In this document: positions 53,586-63,831 of the stretch, in pieces
Numbering within the stretch: position 1 is the stretch's first letter
How the letters are laid out: the number at the start of each line of letters is the position of its first letter
Assembly: GCF_004664715.2 (NCBI RefSeq)
Contig: NC_051063.1
Span: 145,355,319-145,419,318, forward strand
Reading direction: 5' to 3'
Origin: Peromyscus leucopus
Taxonomy: Eukaryota > Chordata > Mammalia > Rodentia > Cricetidae
Length of the DNA: 64,000 nucleotides
Translations under genes and position numbers: made by a program
The notes under the pieces: generated by a model
The model's database searches: none
What the model was told of the DNA's origin: nothing
What the model saw: the letters and a program-made list of their open reading frames with translations, nothing else

Positions 53586-54985
53586 CGCCCCCTCTCCCCA
53601 GGCCACAGGCAAAGCCTCATTCCAAATCTCAAATAGTCTGGAAGGCATAGGCGTCAACTTATGGGAAGAGACACTGAGTCAACCCATGTGACCAAGACCG
53701 GTCTTGGTACGGCTGGGGCCATCCCAGAGATGCTTGGATGGCAACCTGCCATAAGAAAGCAAAGCTGCCCAGAGCGGGTTAGGCTTCCCACTCTCCACTG
53801 GCTCAGGTCACCCAGCTGGGTGCCACTGGTCACCAGAGATTGGCAAGCCTATATGGATGAATCCTTGCCTGTCCCTCTATGCTCCCATCTTTTGTTCTTG
53901 CAAGGGTTAAATATTTGGAAACATCTGAAGATTATCGATAGAACCTTTCACCTTGGGCTGCCTTTTGCTCAATGGGTTCCTGCAAGAGATTAGGAAATGG
54001 TTGATCCCCCTGCCTTGGTGCAAGCCTTCATCAAGGGCCTGTAGTGCCCAGTTGTCCTCCGCCCCAGAGATGCCCTGCCTGCTGGAAGGGCTGGGGTGGG
54101 AGCAAGAGCTTTGCATGCTGCCTCTGTGAGTCTACCTGAACTACAGAAATTTGTTCTGTGCTGGTTACAGGCGTATTACAAAGCTTCACCATTAAATGTG
54201 GCAGCAAGTGTTTTCTATATTAATGAGCATGAGTCAAAGGGGGACTCTCTGGTTAGGTTGTGTTCTTCCAGAACGCTAGGCTGTCTGCCTTTCATTGCCC
54301 AGAGAAGGCTCTTGCTTCTCTGCCTCTCCCACGTGATTAAAAACCAACTTGTTCTTTTGCGTGTGTGCACGGCTAAGTCCTCAGACCACATGCAAGAAAT
54401 TAGACTGGGATCCGGGCTGGAACTGGGGGCGGATTGGAGAGGAGGAAAGGCTGCCAGTTCCGTTTGGCGAGAGCCAGGTGAAGAGACAAAGGCAGCCAGA
54501 AACTCTGACAGGCCTGTGAAGTGTTCACACACCGTTGTGTGGAGTTGTTTAAAACTGCATCCTTCAGAGTCACCTTTCCCTACTCAGCCGCTACCAGAGA
54601 GCTGAGATATTTGTGGATGTGATTCCATGGGGCTGGCTGCTGGTATGCGGACCCTCCCTGGAAGGGATCACAGGGGATTAGGAAATACTGATGGATTGGG
54701 CCGCACGTGACTCACCGAGTATGATTTTAGCTATTACTTGACCCACACCACAGATAAGAGACTGACTTATGCTAGAGAAAAAGGTTTCAAGGCTCTGCCT
54801 GGTGTCAACCCAGAGTGGCGGGTGATGGTTTTTTGAAGGCTCCCGCTGTTCTCTTCTGCCTGATGAATTCACGGGTTCCGCTGACTCAGGTTGGTAGCGG
54901 GGAAAGGGGAATGCATACCTCCCCCCACCTTATGGGGAAAGGTGGGAGTCTGAGAGGAACCCTGCAGAGTCATGAGATTTAAAAA
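53586..54985. other. Unique sequence
   Basis: The 169-codon plus frame at 54096-54605 is the longest here; I recognise no domain, its start codon context is ordinary and no splice structure is evident. It may be chance. Confidence 0.45.
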
Positions 54986-54989
54986 TCTT

Positions 54990-55135
54990 CAAGGAGCTAG
55001 GCATGGTAAAGCACACTCCTAACTCCAGCCTTCGGGAGACAGGGGCAGGAGAATCATGAGCTCAAGGCCAGCCTGGCCTAAAAGAATGAACTAACTAAAC
55101 AACCAAATAAAGAAATATTAACAACAACAAGAAAT
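54990..55135 (+). mobile_element. B1 SINE, old
   Basis: 'GCTAGGCATGGTAAAGCACACTCC' to 'GAGCTCAAGGCCAGCCTGGCC'. Confidence 0.82.
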
Positions 55136-55384
55136 CGGGAGGGCCGTTCACCAGGAGGATTTCTGCTAACTGGCCACTGGAGGAAGCAGACAGAGAAATG
55201 GATCCTAAAGGGACAAAGTGTGTGTTTGTGGGGAGGCGATAAATGCTTGAGCTGTAGCCAGTTCCTTAAAGGCCCCTGCTAGGGGAAGAAATGGGTCCAT
55301 GGGTGCAGTGAGAGATCAAGACGTAAGTCCTGCGTTGGCTCTCACAGTGGGAGCATCATACTCACACAGATGGATCACCCTCGT
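55136..55384. other. Unique sequence
   Basis: Nothing recognised. Confidence 0.4.
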
Positions 55385-55518
55385 TTTAAAGACAGGGTCT
55401 TGCTACAAAGCCCTGGCTTTTGCAATGCCATCTGGGGTGGCCTCAAACACGTAGCAACCCTCCTGTCTCAGACTCCTGTGTGCTGGGCTGACAGATACGT
55501 ACCACCACACCTAGCTTT
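55385..55518 (-). mobile_element. B1-like SINE, antisense
   Basis: 'TTTAAAGACAGGGTCTTGCTAC' to 'GTACCACCACACCTAGCTTT'. Confidence 0.75.
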
Positions 55519-55694
55519 GTAGTATGCACTTCAAAACAGCTGCCAGAGTAGTTTTTGAGTGCACCCATCACAAAGCAGTGGTAAAAGTGTGAGATGGCAG
55601 GTGCTAACTCTTCGTTTGGTGAACATAGGATGAAATATGTGTCAATACTTCAAATTGTACCCCATAGATAATACAACACTCATTTATGTCAGGG
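55519..55694. other. Unique sequence
   Basis: Short AT-rich spacer. Confidence 0.4.
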
Positions 55695-55904
55695 AATTTT
55701 TTAAATATTTATTTTATAATCTATTTATATGCATATGCTACATGTGTACAGGTGTCCCCCAGAGGCCTGAAGAGGTCGTTGGAGCCCTTGGAGGTATGGT
55801 TACAGGTGGCTCTGAGCTGCTTAGTGTAGGTGCTAAGATTTGAACTTGAGTCTTCTGGAAGAGCAGTGAGTGCTCTTAACCTCTGAACCATCTCTCCAGA
55901 CCTC
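55695..55904 (-). mobile_element. B3 SINE, antisense
   Basis: T/A-rich tail, 'GTTACAGGTGGCTCTGAGCTGC' and 'AGTGCTCTTAACCTCTGAACCATCTCTCCAG'. Confidence 0.88.
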
Positions 55905-55927
55905 AATTAAATTTCTAGAAGAGTTTT

Positions 55928-55998
55928 TGTTGTACATGAGCATGCATGTGGAGCCAGAGGCCGGCATCGGGGGTCTTCCTCAATCGCTCTGCTGAGGA
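55928..55998 (-). mobile_element. Long SINE 3' fragment, antisense
   Basis: 'GGAGCCAGAGGCCGGCATCGGGGGTCTTCCTCAATCGCTC' is the tail-side segment of the long SINE. Confidence 0.6.
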
Positions 55999-56250
55999 GA
56001 CCAGCCACACTGCTTTGAGCTCAGATGGGGACCATGGTCTGGTGGCCTCGAAAAGGGTGATGGTCCTGAGGATCTTGTCAGTTCAAAGCCAGAAAAGTAT
56101 GTTTGCAGGAGATGGAGGCAAGGGACATCTTTGGGCTGGTGTCCCTTGAGGTCCTGGGAAATCACCGCAAAACAAACACCCAGATATTTAGTGATGCAGA
56201 TGTTTAAACATCAGCCCATGACAATGATGGTTCATGAAAACAGACATGAA

Positions 56251-56420
56251 GCCGGGTGGTGGTGGCGCATGCCTTTAATCCCAGCACTTGGGAGACAGAG
56301 ACAGGAGGATCTCTGTGAGTTCGAGGCCAGCCTGGTCTACAAAGCAAGTTCCAGGAAAGGCGCAAAGCTACAGAGAGAAACCCTGTCTCAAAAACAAAAA
56401 CAAACAAACAAACCCAAAAA
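56251..56420 (+). mobile_element. B1 SINE with target duplication
   Basis: Near consensus with a (CAAA)n tail. AGACATGAA (56242-56250) and AGACATAAA (56421-56429) are a 9-bp duplication with one mismatch. Confidence 0.95.
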
Positions 56421-56544
56421 AGACATAAAAAAAACGACTCCATCCAGACCTTTAAATTTTTATTTTTGTTTTGACAATTTAATACATGTATACAATGTAT
56501 TTTGATAATATTCGCCCTCCATTACTTTCTCCTATGGCCCAGCC

Positions 56545-56815
56545 TACATGGTAAGTGGTGCCATCCCTGGGATGCTGGTTCTGGGTTCTATAAGAAGTAG
56601 GCCCAGCAAGCCATGGGAGCAAGTAAGCAGCACCCCTCCCTGGCCTCTGCATCAGCTTCTGCCTCCGGGATCCTGCCCTGTCTTGAGTTCCTGTCCTGAC
56701 TTCCTTCAGTGATGGACAGCAATGCTGAAGGGTAAGTCAAATACACCCTTTCCTGCCCAACTTGCTCTTTGGTCGTGGTGTTTCCTAGCAGCAATAGAAA
56801 CCCTAACACTCTCCA
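56545..56815 (+). mobile_element. Rodent LTR-like repeat, 3' part
   Basis: 'GGTGCCATCCCTGGGATGCTGGTTC', 'TGGCCTCTGCATCAGCTTCTGCCTCC' and 'AGCAGCAATAGAAACCCTAACAC' are the 3' half of a very common rodent element. Class not assigned; its end 'aataaaccc'-type signal is mutated to AAATACACCC. Confidence 0.6.
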
Positions 56816-57147
56816 CCCCCATTCTTCCTGACAAATCCCTCCTACTTTTGTGATTTTGTTGTTGTTGCTGTTGTTTGTTTTGACCACTGAGTTTGGTTAG
56901 AGTTGTTTTTGTGAGCGTGGGTATCAGTGATTATTGGCGTAAGAGCAACCCGTATCAATAGCGACACCACTGAGGACTATGATTCTCCCTACACACACCA
57001 GCCGTGAACTGCCGGTGGTTTCTCAGGGAGGGGTGGGGCCTCATGCACCCCTCCGTGTCCATTAGGGAATGTCAGTGGGCTCCGTCTTCTACAGGGGACC
57101 ATAGCTGCTGAAAACTCACAAGTGCAAGGGCCGTGTGTGATCTTTCG
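56816..57147. other. Unique sequence
   Basis: Includes a (GTT)n run at 56857-56880. Confidence 0.4.
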
Positions 57148-57155
57148 CCCTAAGG

Positions 57156-57353
57156 CAGTGGCCCTCAACCTTCCTGATGCTCCAACGCTTTAATGCAGTT
57201 CCTCATGTTGTGGCGACCCCTACCCCCAACCATAAAATTATTTCATGGCTACTTCATAACTGTAATTGTGCTACTGTTATGAATCGTCATGTAAATATTT
57301 TTGCAGACAGAGGTTTGCCAAGGGGGTTGCGACCCACTGGTTGAGAACCACTG
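57156..57353 (+). mobile_element. Short nonautonomous hAT transposon, URR1-like
   Basis: A 198-bp element has inverted ends CAGTGGCCCTCAACC and complement CAGTGGTTCTCAACC. 8-bp duplications CCCTAAGG (57148-57155) and CCCTAAAG (57354-57361). 'CAGTTCCTCATGTTGTGGCGACCCC' and 'CATAAAATTATTTCATGGCTACTTCATAACTG' match URR1. No transposase. Confidence 0.9.
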
Positions 57354-57420
57354 CCCTAAAGTGTATCTTAAAACAAGTCACATCTGAAAATCAACATCTA
57401 TTTCTTAAAAACACAGGCCT

Positions 57421-57575
57421 GAGCCAGGCAGTGGTGGCAAGCACCTTTAATCCCAGCACTCGGGAGGCAGAGGCAGGCAGATCTCTGAGGTTGAGGCTAG
57501 CCTGGTCTACAGAGCGAGTTCCAGGAAAACTAGGGCCGTAGAGAAATCCTGCCTCCAAAAACAAACAAACAAACA
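57421..57575 (+). mobile_element. B1 SINE
   Basis: 'GAGCCAGGCAGTGGTGGCAAGC' to 'GAGTTCCAGGAAAACTAGGGC' with a (CAAA)n tail. Confidence 0.93.
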
Positions 57576-57969
57576 ACAAATGAAACCCTACACCCCTACA
57601 ATCTAACAACACCTGCCCTGGGGGTGGGGGTGGGGCTCCAGCTGCCCCTTAGCTGGGCCACGCATTCTGTGGTGTCCTCCTCTCCAGCTGGTATGGCTGC
57701 CACTGATCACTTGGCGTGCACCCCTGTTTTTATGGAAGAAGACACATTTCTCTCTACACCAGGCCTCTATCAGACATATGGAAAACTCAAGCTAAGCATA
57801 TTAAAATCACTCTCTGGCTCCGCCAACAGGTACATTTGAGCTTGCATCCCTTGCTACAATCCCCTTCTCCCCAAAGGCAGATGCCAGCGAGGTTTCCTCT
57901 GGATAATATTTTTCCTAAGGAGGGAACCAGGCCACCTGCGGCATCCAACTGTTGTTTGTTTTTGAAGAA
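57576..57969. other. Unique sequence
   Basis: Nothing recognised. Confidence 0.4.
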
Positions 57970-58170
57970 ATATTAATAATAAAGCTAATATTTATTGAGC
58001 ACTTACTCCGTGCCTGGCAACTTTCCAGGCTTCTTCCATGAATTAACCTATGTATTTTTCACAGTGAATAAAATCGTTGCTATTTTATAGATGAAAGAGC
58101 GGAAGTATGAAGCCTTCAAGGGCCCTACCCGGCCTTTCTCCATAGGAAGTGGCAGAGGCCAGGATTCAAA
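57970..58170 (+). mobile_element. MIR
   Basis: 'TATTTATTGAGCACTTACTCCGTGCCTGGCAACTTTCCAGGC', 'GCTATTTTATAGATGAAAGAGCGG' and 'GTGGCAGAGGCCAGGATTCAAAG' are MIR in order. Confidence 0.85.
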
Positions 58171-58519
58171 GGAGATTCACAGGCCCAGCAGGGAGTGTAG
58201 CTAAGCAGTCAGCAACCCGGCTCCTGGGTGGGTTTCCTGAAGCAGCTTTTTGTAGGTTTATCCTCCAGACCACGTTAGCACAGAATCCTTCAAATCTCAG
58301 TGGACAGAAACAGCAAAAATTTGTTATCTGGCCTATGCCGCGGGATAACCAAGAGCTAGCTGGAAGGTCCCAATGCCCCTGACAGAGCGCCATGGCAGAC
58401 AGAAGAGAGAGCAGGCCTCACCTCACCATCAGTTTCCTATGCGTTCCTGGGAAGGGCAGCTTAGCATGTGTGCCCAAAGTAAACCATGCGGTCTAACTCA
58501 ACTTGGGCGGGGCATTTCC
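58171..58519. other. Unique sequence
   Basis: Nothing recognised. Confidence 0.4.
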
Positions 58520-58915
58520 CCTCTCCAAGGCCTTTGCACAGGCTGTTCCCACTGCCCGAGTCCCTCTTCTCCTCCCTACCTCTACGGAAGCCTAGTTCTT
58601 TTTCATGCTTCACATCTCGGCAAGAAGTTCAGTGGCGGTGGGATGGCTCTCCCGGCTCTGACTGGAGGACCCCTCCGGCTGTTTTTCACCACTCCCGGGG
58701 TTACTTCCGGCATGTATTACAGATTCTCCTTGGGCAGTGTAGCTCAGCAGCAGGGCAGGTTCTTGTGTGTGTGTGAGTCGGTGGGGAGCTGAGTGCAACC
58801 TCAGAACACAGAGCATTTTTATTGTTCTGTGCCCTGTGCAATGATGTGCTGCGTGTGTCTTCCCTAAAAGACTGGAAACTTCATGAAGGTGAGTTCCAAG
58901 CCTATCTCATTCACC
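58520..58915 (+). mobile_element. L2 fragment
   Basis: 'CCAAGGCCTTTGCACAGGCTGTTCCC' and later 'CTAAAAGACTGGAAACTTCATGAAGGTGAG' follow L2 3'-end order. The 139- and 96-codon frames here are translations of this remnant. Confidence 0.65.
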
Positions 58916-58919
58916 TGGG

Positions 58920-58923
<4 letters not shown>

Positions 58924-58968
<45 letters not shown>
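58924..58968. repeat. (CA)22 microsatellite
   Basis: Uninterrupted CA units next to an L2 end. Confidence 0.93.
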
Positions 58969-59394
58969 AGCGTGCAAGCACGCACACACCCCACAGTTTT
59001 CCCAAAGGTCAAGTGAGTGAATGATAGAGACACACAGAGAAGTTACTAATATAAAGGACTCTGATTTCCTGTTTGAGAACTCAGAGAAACGATATAGAGG
59101 GATTTCCTAGGTTCTAGACAACATTCTCTGTCTAAGATGGATGGTCTCAAGGTAAGAGAGTCCTAAGAAGGGATGAGCGGAGTGTTAATCATCCTACAGC
59201 CTCTGATCCTGGTAGTTTATGTAATCTCAGAAAGCTGGCAGGATGCAAAGGAAGGGTACGGGGTGGTAGGAAGCTAATGCATTGTAAGTCATCCTGCAGA
59301 CCATTTAATCATCCCTACCCAGAAGCTCCATCCCAGAGAACCACCTAGGGTTTCCCAGATAAGGAGCAAGAGAGCCTCGGTCCTCAAACTCTGT
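58969..59394. other. Unique sequence
   Basis: Nothing recognised. Confidence 0.4.
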
Positions 59395-59601
59395 CTTAGT
59401 TTTGTTTTGTTTCTGTTGCTGTGATAGACAGTCAGAAACATCCTGAAGGACATAGGGCTGGTTTTTGCTCACAGTTCGAGGGGACAGTCCGTCATGGCGG
59501 GGTGGGCATGACATCAGGAGCTTGATGGTCACATTGCAGCCGGAGTCAGAAGAGAGTGATGACTGCTGGTAGCCAACCCACGTTCTCATTTCCTTATTGT
59601 T

Positions 59602-59605
<4 letters not shown>
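59395..59605 (+). mobile_element. Rodent dispersed repeat, left part
   Basis: 'TTGTTTCTGTTGCTGTGATAGACAG' and 'GCTCACAGTTCGAGGGGACAGTCCGTCATGGCGGGG'. The right part resumes at 59969. Confidence 0.65.

Positions 59606-59650
<45 letters not shown>
59606..59650. repeat. (GT)22 microsatellite at a SINE tail
   Basis: Perfect GT array at the tail of the antisense long SINE that splits the dispersed repeat. Confidence 0.93.
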
Positions 59651-59651
<1 letters not shown>

Positions 59652-59968
59652 CTGTGTTGTGCGTGTGTGAGTTCTCACATGCAGGCCTGCACATGTGGAG
59701 ACTGAAGGTTGATGCTCAGAATCATCCTCAATGACTCTTCCACCTTATTCATTGAGGGAGAGGCTCTCAGTCAAACCAAGAGCTCCCAGATTAGGCTACT
59801 CTTGCCAGGCAGCTTGCTCAGGATCCCCTGCAGCCACCTTGTAAGGCTGGGGTTACAGGCAGGCCACGATGCCCACCGGGTATTTACAGAGCTTTCTGGG
59901 TATCTGGACTCAGATCTGCATGCTTGTGTGGGAAGCTCTTTAACCACTGAGCCACCTCCCCAGCCCCA
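59651..59968 (-). mobile_element. Long B2-headed SINE, antisense, inserted in a dispersed repeat
   Basis: 'GTGGAGACTGAAGGTTGATGC', 'GGGGTTACAGGCAGGCCACGATGCC' and 'TTTAACCACTGAGCCACCTCCCCAGCCCC'. Confidence 0.85.
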
Positions 59969-60125
59969 CTTTATACAGTCCAGGATGGGTACCCAGGGTG
60001 TGGTCTACCCATCGTGAGTGGGTCTCCCTACAGTGAACACAGTGGAGACAATCCCCACAGGCATGCTCACCCACCCATCTTCCAGGTGCTTCTAAATTCT
60101 GTCAAGCTGCCAAATAACACGAGCC
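59969..60125 (+). mobile_element. Rodent dispersed repeat, right part
   Basis: 'CACTTTATACAGTCCAGGATGGGTACCCAGGGTGTGG' and 'CTTCCAGGTGCTTCTAAATTCTGTCAAGCTG' continue the repeat broken at 59605. Confidence 0.65.
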
Positions 60126-60644
60126 CTTGGGAATTTCGTCTCCAGGGGGCCACTGCCCGTGGGCTGCTCCCAGAGTCTGAAAAGCAAGCACAGGGAAGAG
60201 TAAATCCATGGCAGGCACATCTCATCCTGTCTCTGAGGAAGGATGAGCCTCTCCTGCTCACTACAGCATCTGCCACGGTGAAAGCTGAGGTTCTGCTCTG
60301 AGGCCCTCCACATCTACCTTGCATCTTCTGGACCTGTGGCAGCCACTAGGAAGGACTCCAGTAGACTCCAGCTAGTTATGCTTCGAATTGGCTTGTGTAG
60401 ACGCGCCCTCTCGGTTGTGTTACCATCTGTGGTTTATCCTTGCCTTTAGCAGACCTGCAAACATCGCTGGAGTCTGTTGGTTTTACTGTCCCAAGCTGGG
60501 GGCTAGGTACACAATCAGGTGAAAGACATCCTCTGCTCAGAAGTGCTTGATGAAGCCACAGCGGCAGGGTCTGGAGAGGTGCGGCAGGGTCTAGAGAGGT
60601 TTGGCAGGCTGAAGGCGGCACTGTGTTAAATGAGTGTGCCGGTT
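60126..60644. other. Unique sequence
   Basis: A 13-base unit 'GCGGCAGGGTCTGGAGAGGT' is imperfectly doubled near 60570-60602; nothing else recognised. Confidence 0.4.
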
Positions 60645-60790
60645 AGGCGACTGTCAACTTGATGAGATTGAAACACACCTATGAGGTTAGTAGCTCACGC
60701 CCCTGGGTGTGTCTGTGAAGGGTCTAGAGACAAGGAGAGTGTGAAGGCTCCGACTTACTTGGTGGTTTCATCCGTGGATAGATGTGGAGT
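60645..60790 (+). mobile_element. Ancient interspersed repeat, left part
   Basis: 'GACTGTCAACTTGATGAGATTG' and 'CTGGGTGTGTCTGTGAAGGG' fit the opening of an old mammalian repeat ('tgtcaacttgactggg...gggtgtttctgtgagggtg'). Confidence 0.5.
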
Positions 60791-60944
60791 TTTAATAAAT
60801 TATTAGGAAACAGTAGACTGTGGAAGGTGGGCCAGCCTAGAGGAAAGGGGGCAATGTGTCACCCTCTTTTGAATGACCACAAAGCACATAGGCATGTTAA
60901 AAAAGCTCCAAGAAGCCCTGCCAGGAAAGACTTTGGTTTAGCAG

Positions 60945-61060
60945 TCTTACCCAGGATTTCCCAAACTTATTTGACACCAGAACTTTTTGTACCAAATTGC
61001 CTTTATTGACATCCCAAGGAGCTAGAATTCTGTGGCCTACACTTCGACAAGTCTATTAGA
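60945..61060 (+). mobile_element. Old hAT-like DNA transposon fragment
   Basis: 'GGATTTCCCAAACTTATTTGACACCAGAAC' and 'CATCCCAAGGAGCTAGAATTCTGTGGCC' recall a MER-type Charlie element. Ends not resolved. Confidence 0.35.
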
Positions 61061-61345
61061 TTGCCACCCAGGGAATTGATAACTTGAATAGAACATAAAG
61101 ACGGAGCAAGAGAGAGCTAGCCCCGCACCCAGCCATCAGAGCCTGCTTGGAGTTCAACTGGAACTTCCCTCACTGGCCTTCCTGACTGGACCCCTTGCTC
61201 ATCATCAGCTCCCTTGCATCTCCAGTGTGCTGAGACTCTTAGGACTTCCCAGCCTCCGTAAATCCATTATCCAAATTCCCTGCAATCAATTAATTGTTCA
61301 CATCCTACTGGTCCTGTTTTCTCTGGAGACTCCTGCCTAATTGGA
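61061..61345 (+). mobile_element. Ancient interspersed repeat, right part
   Basis: 'CTTAGGACTTCCCAGCCTCCGTAAATCC' and 'GGTCCTGTTTTCTCTGGAGACTCCTGCCTAATTGG' match the end of the repeat begun at 60645. Confidence 0.5.
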
Positions 61346-61934
61346 TTTTGGAACATATTTTTGGTAGGAGGGTCCCCCGGGCCTCGCAGTTCAGACTAAG
61401 GTGGGAGCCAGTGACCGTGAAGGAAGGTGGTCTCGGGTCCTTCGTGCTCATCTCCAGCTCTGAGATGCAGCCGCCATCAGTCAGGAGTGTCCTGTCTTCA
61501 GAAATACAGAAATTACACATTCACCAAAACGAATATATTATGAATTTCGATGGGAAAAATTCAAATGGCAGAAACACGGATACAGCAATTGCACTTTCAT
61601 TTTAAAGCTGATTTTATTTTATTTTTTTAAATTGTCTTGAAGTTGTTTCTGGACTTTGCCCATAATCGTGGCATGTTGAGTTCTTACAGGGAATCAGCAG
61701 ATGGTTCCTTAATGAACTGACAGTGCGCAACCAAGGGGTGTGGGGGCTGCTGTTTATTTTCAGATCCAAGGGAGAAAAATTAAGCCCAGAGGTACTTGTT
61801 TTCCGGAAAAATCACACTCTCGTGTGTTAGGGTGACAGGAATCTTCTTGATTTCACAGTTTTCTCCTCCCCGCCCCATTTACTCCCACCACGAATCGGAA
61901 TCTATAAATAGGGTTTAAATATTGCCCTTCTGAG
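61346..61934. other. Unique sequence
   Basis: The 103-codon frame at 61294 starts in the ancient repeat; not a gene I can support. Confidence 0.4.
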
Positions 61935-61935
61935 G

Positions 61936-62035
61936 CTGAGGGTGTTGGTTGCTCGGTGGTAGAGCATTCATTGAGATTGCAAGAGGCCCTGAGTTTGATT
62001 CCCTGTGGGCAAAAGTCAGTGATAATAAATACATA
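61936..62035 (+). mobile_element. ID SINE
   Basis: 'GTTGGTTGCTCGGTGGTAGAGCATTC' and 'GAGTTTGATTCCCTGTG' are A- and B-box regions; ends in 'ATAATAAATACA'. Confidence 0.75.
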
Positions 62036-62756
62036 GTGCCTCTTGGCTATTTGCAACAAGGCGAACTAGCTACTTTTAATGAAAAGGTTTCCAAAAAGCC
62101 TCATTCCAAACAAAGGGCGTGGCCTTGCGGTAAAGAACGCCCTGCTGTTATTTACACTCAAGAAAAGACCTAGGCCAAAAAGAAGTGAGGGACAGCCTCG
62201 CTGTGGCTGCAGAAAAAGCCAGGCTTAAAAGATCTGAGGGTTCTGCTTTTCCCCTTTCCCCTTCCCGTTCCCCTCAGAACTTAAAAAAGATGCCCGTTAA
62301 CGACAGGATTCCGGGTGAGGCCAAGCCTGCAGAATACTTGATCGGCTTGAACGTAGAGCTTCCTGCTGGCTTCAATGCGGCCCACGGAACAGTTCTGCAA
62401 ACACCTGGTATCGAAATGCTGTTGTGTGGACAACCTGCCATCTCGTGGTCAGAGAGAGAATTGCAAAAACAGCTTTCTGGGTCATTTGCCAAAACTGGCC
62501 TTCAGACCTAAGTTATTGACGCCAATAGTTCTTAGGCTTACACTAGAACGTCCCAGCGAGCTTGTAAATGTCTGATGGGAAGGCTACACCCGCATACCGA
62601 CTACGTCGGAATTCCTAGGAACCCATTGGGTCATGACTGTGAGCTGCGATCATTACAACCAAAGCAGTTGATTAAAACAAAGAAAACTTCAGGCAGTATC
62701 TCGTGTTTCTGGGGAATACTGAGTGTGCAGATTTCTTCCACCTCCTCCCCTCCCCC
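62036..62756. other. Unique sequence
   Basis: The 108-codon frame at 62185-62511 has no recognisable domain. Confidence 0.45.
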
Positions 62757-62868
62757 CTCTCTTTTTCAGACAAAAATCTGGTGCATCCCAGGCTGGCCTT
62801 GAATTTCTGGTCCTCTTGCCTCCAACCACGCTCATTGCTAGGATTGTAGGTGTGCACCATTCTGTATG
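62757..62868 (-). mobile_element. B1-like SINE, antisense, partial
   Basis: 'GGTGCATCCCAGGCTGGCCTTGAATTTC' to 'GGTGTGCACCATTCTGTATGG'. Confidence 0.7.
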
Positions 62869-62878
62869 GTTTTGATTT

Positions 62879-62960
62879 CTTCCTTTCTTTCTTTCCTTCC
62901 TTCCTTCCTTCCTTCCTTCCTTCCTTCCTTCCTTCCTTCCTTCCTTCCTTCCTTCCTTCT
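62879..62960. repeat. (TTCC)n microsatellite
   Basis: About eighteen TTCC units with a TTTC-rich edge. It mirrors the (GGAA)n array at 28.8 kb. Confidence 0.94.
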
Positions 62961-63136
62961 TTTCTCTTTATTCTATTTTTAAAAATGGGATCAATATGCA
63001 GAAAGCTAGATAGATTGCAAGCAGAAACTTGGAGTTTGACTGCTCGGTGTCAGATGTGTGCTTTACCTGCCACGGGGACCTTTTGGTGACTCACTGGATC
63101 ATGGATCATCATGAAGGTTCCATGAGGATCCCTGTA
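62961..63136. other. Unique sequence
   Basis: Spacer; nothing recognised. Confidence 0.4.
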
Positions 63137-63516
63137 TGTTATGGTTTGAATGTGCATTGTGGACCCCTGCCCTATCCCCTGACCGGTGCGTTTGAACACG
63201 CAGTTCTCAGGGGGTGGCGCAGTTTGGTGAGGCTGTGGAACTTTTGCAGCCAGAGACCTAGATGGCATAGGACCTCGTGCCGTGTGGGCAGAGCTACATA
63301 TGGACAGAGCTACACATGGAGGTGTAGCACACTTGACCTACAGGGGTCTAAGGAAGCTATACTGCAGGTTTCCACCACCCCAGCCTGGTGTCCTGAACTG
63401 ATGGTCAGCTGCCTGATAGGCTGTACCCCTTAAAGTGTGATTCCAAGTACATCTTTCCTTCCTTCAGTTTCTCTAGCCGGGTGTTCCAGTGCAGCAATGA
63501 GAAAGCTAACCACACA
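63137..63516 (+). mobile_element. MaLR LTR, ORR1-like
   Basis: It opens TGTTATGGTTTGAATGTG, continues 'GTGGCGCAGTTTGGTGAGGCTGTGGAAC' and ends 'GAGAAAGCTAACCACACA', the ORR1/MaLR order. Neither a target duplication nor internal sequence is seen. The 134-codon frame at 63029-63433 is a translation of this LTR. Confidence 0.75.
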
Positions 63517-63605
63517 TGACGAATCACATAGACCTGACGCGATTGTACAATAAATTCTATTTAGGTGAATTTTATTAGGAGTCTATAACATTACTTTTAA
63601 CTTGC

Positions 63606-63804
63606 TTTTTAAAAAGATTTATTTTTATTTTTAAATTATGTTTACGTGCATCTGCACATGCGAGTGCAAGTACCCACAGAGGCCAGAGCATCCGGATCTC
63701 CTGAGCTGGGGCCGCAGACAGTAGTTTGAGCTGCCCAGCATGGGTGCTGGGGAGCCAGGCACTCTATAGGTACTCTTGACTGTTGAGACATCTCTCTAGC
63801 CCCT
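63606..63804 (-). mobile_element. B3 SINE, antisense
   Basis: 'GATTTATTTTTATTTTTAAATTATGTTTACGTGCATC' in parts, 'CATGGGTGCTGGGGAGCCAGG' and 'TTGAGACATCTCTCTAGCCCC'. Confidence 0.88.
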
Positions 63805-63831
63805 TAACTTGCATTTGAAAATGTACTTTTT

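Noticed and set aside
54096..54605. 169-codon open frame
   Set aside because: Longest plus-strand frame in unique DNA but no recognised domain; kept only as a note under the unique region.
63137..63516. Target duplication for the ORR1-like LTR
   Set aside because: The five bases before (CTGTA) and after (TGACG) do not match.
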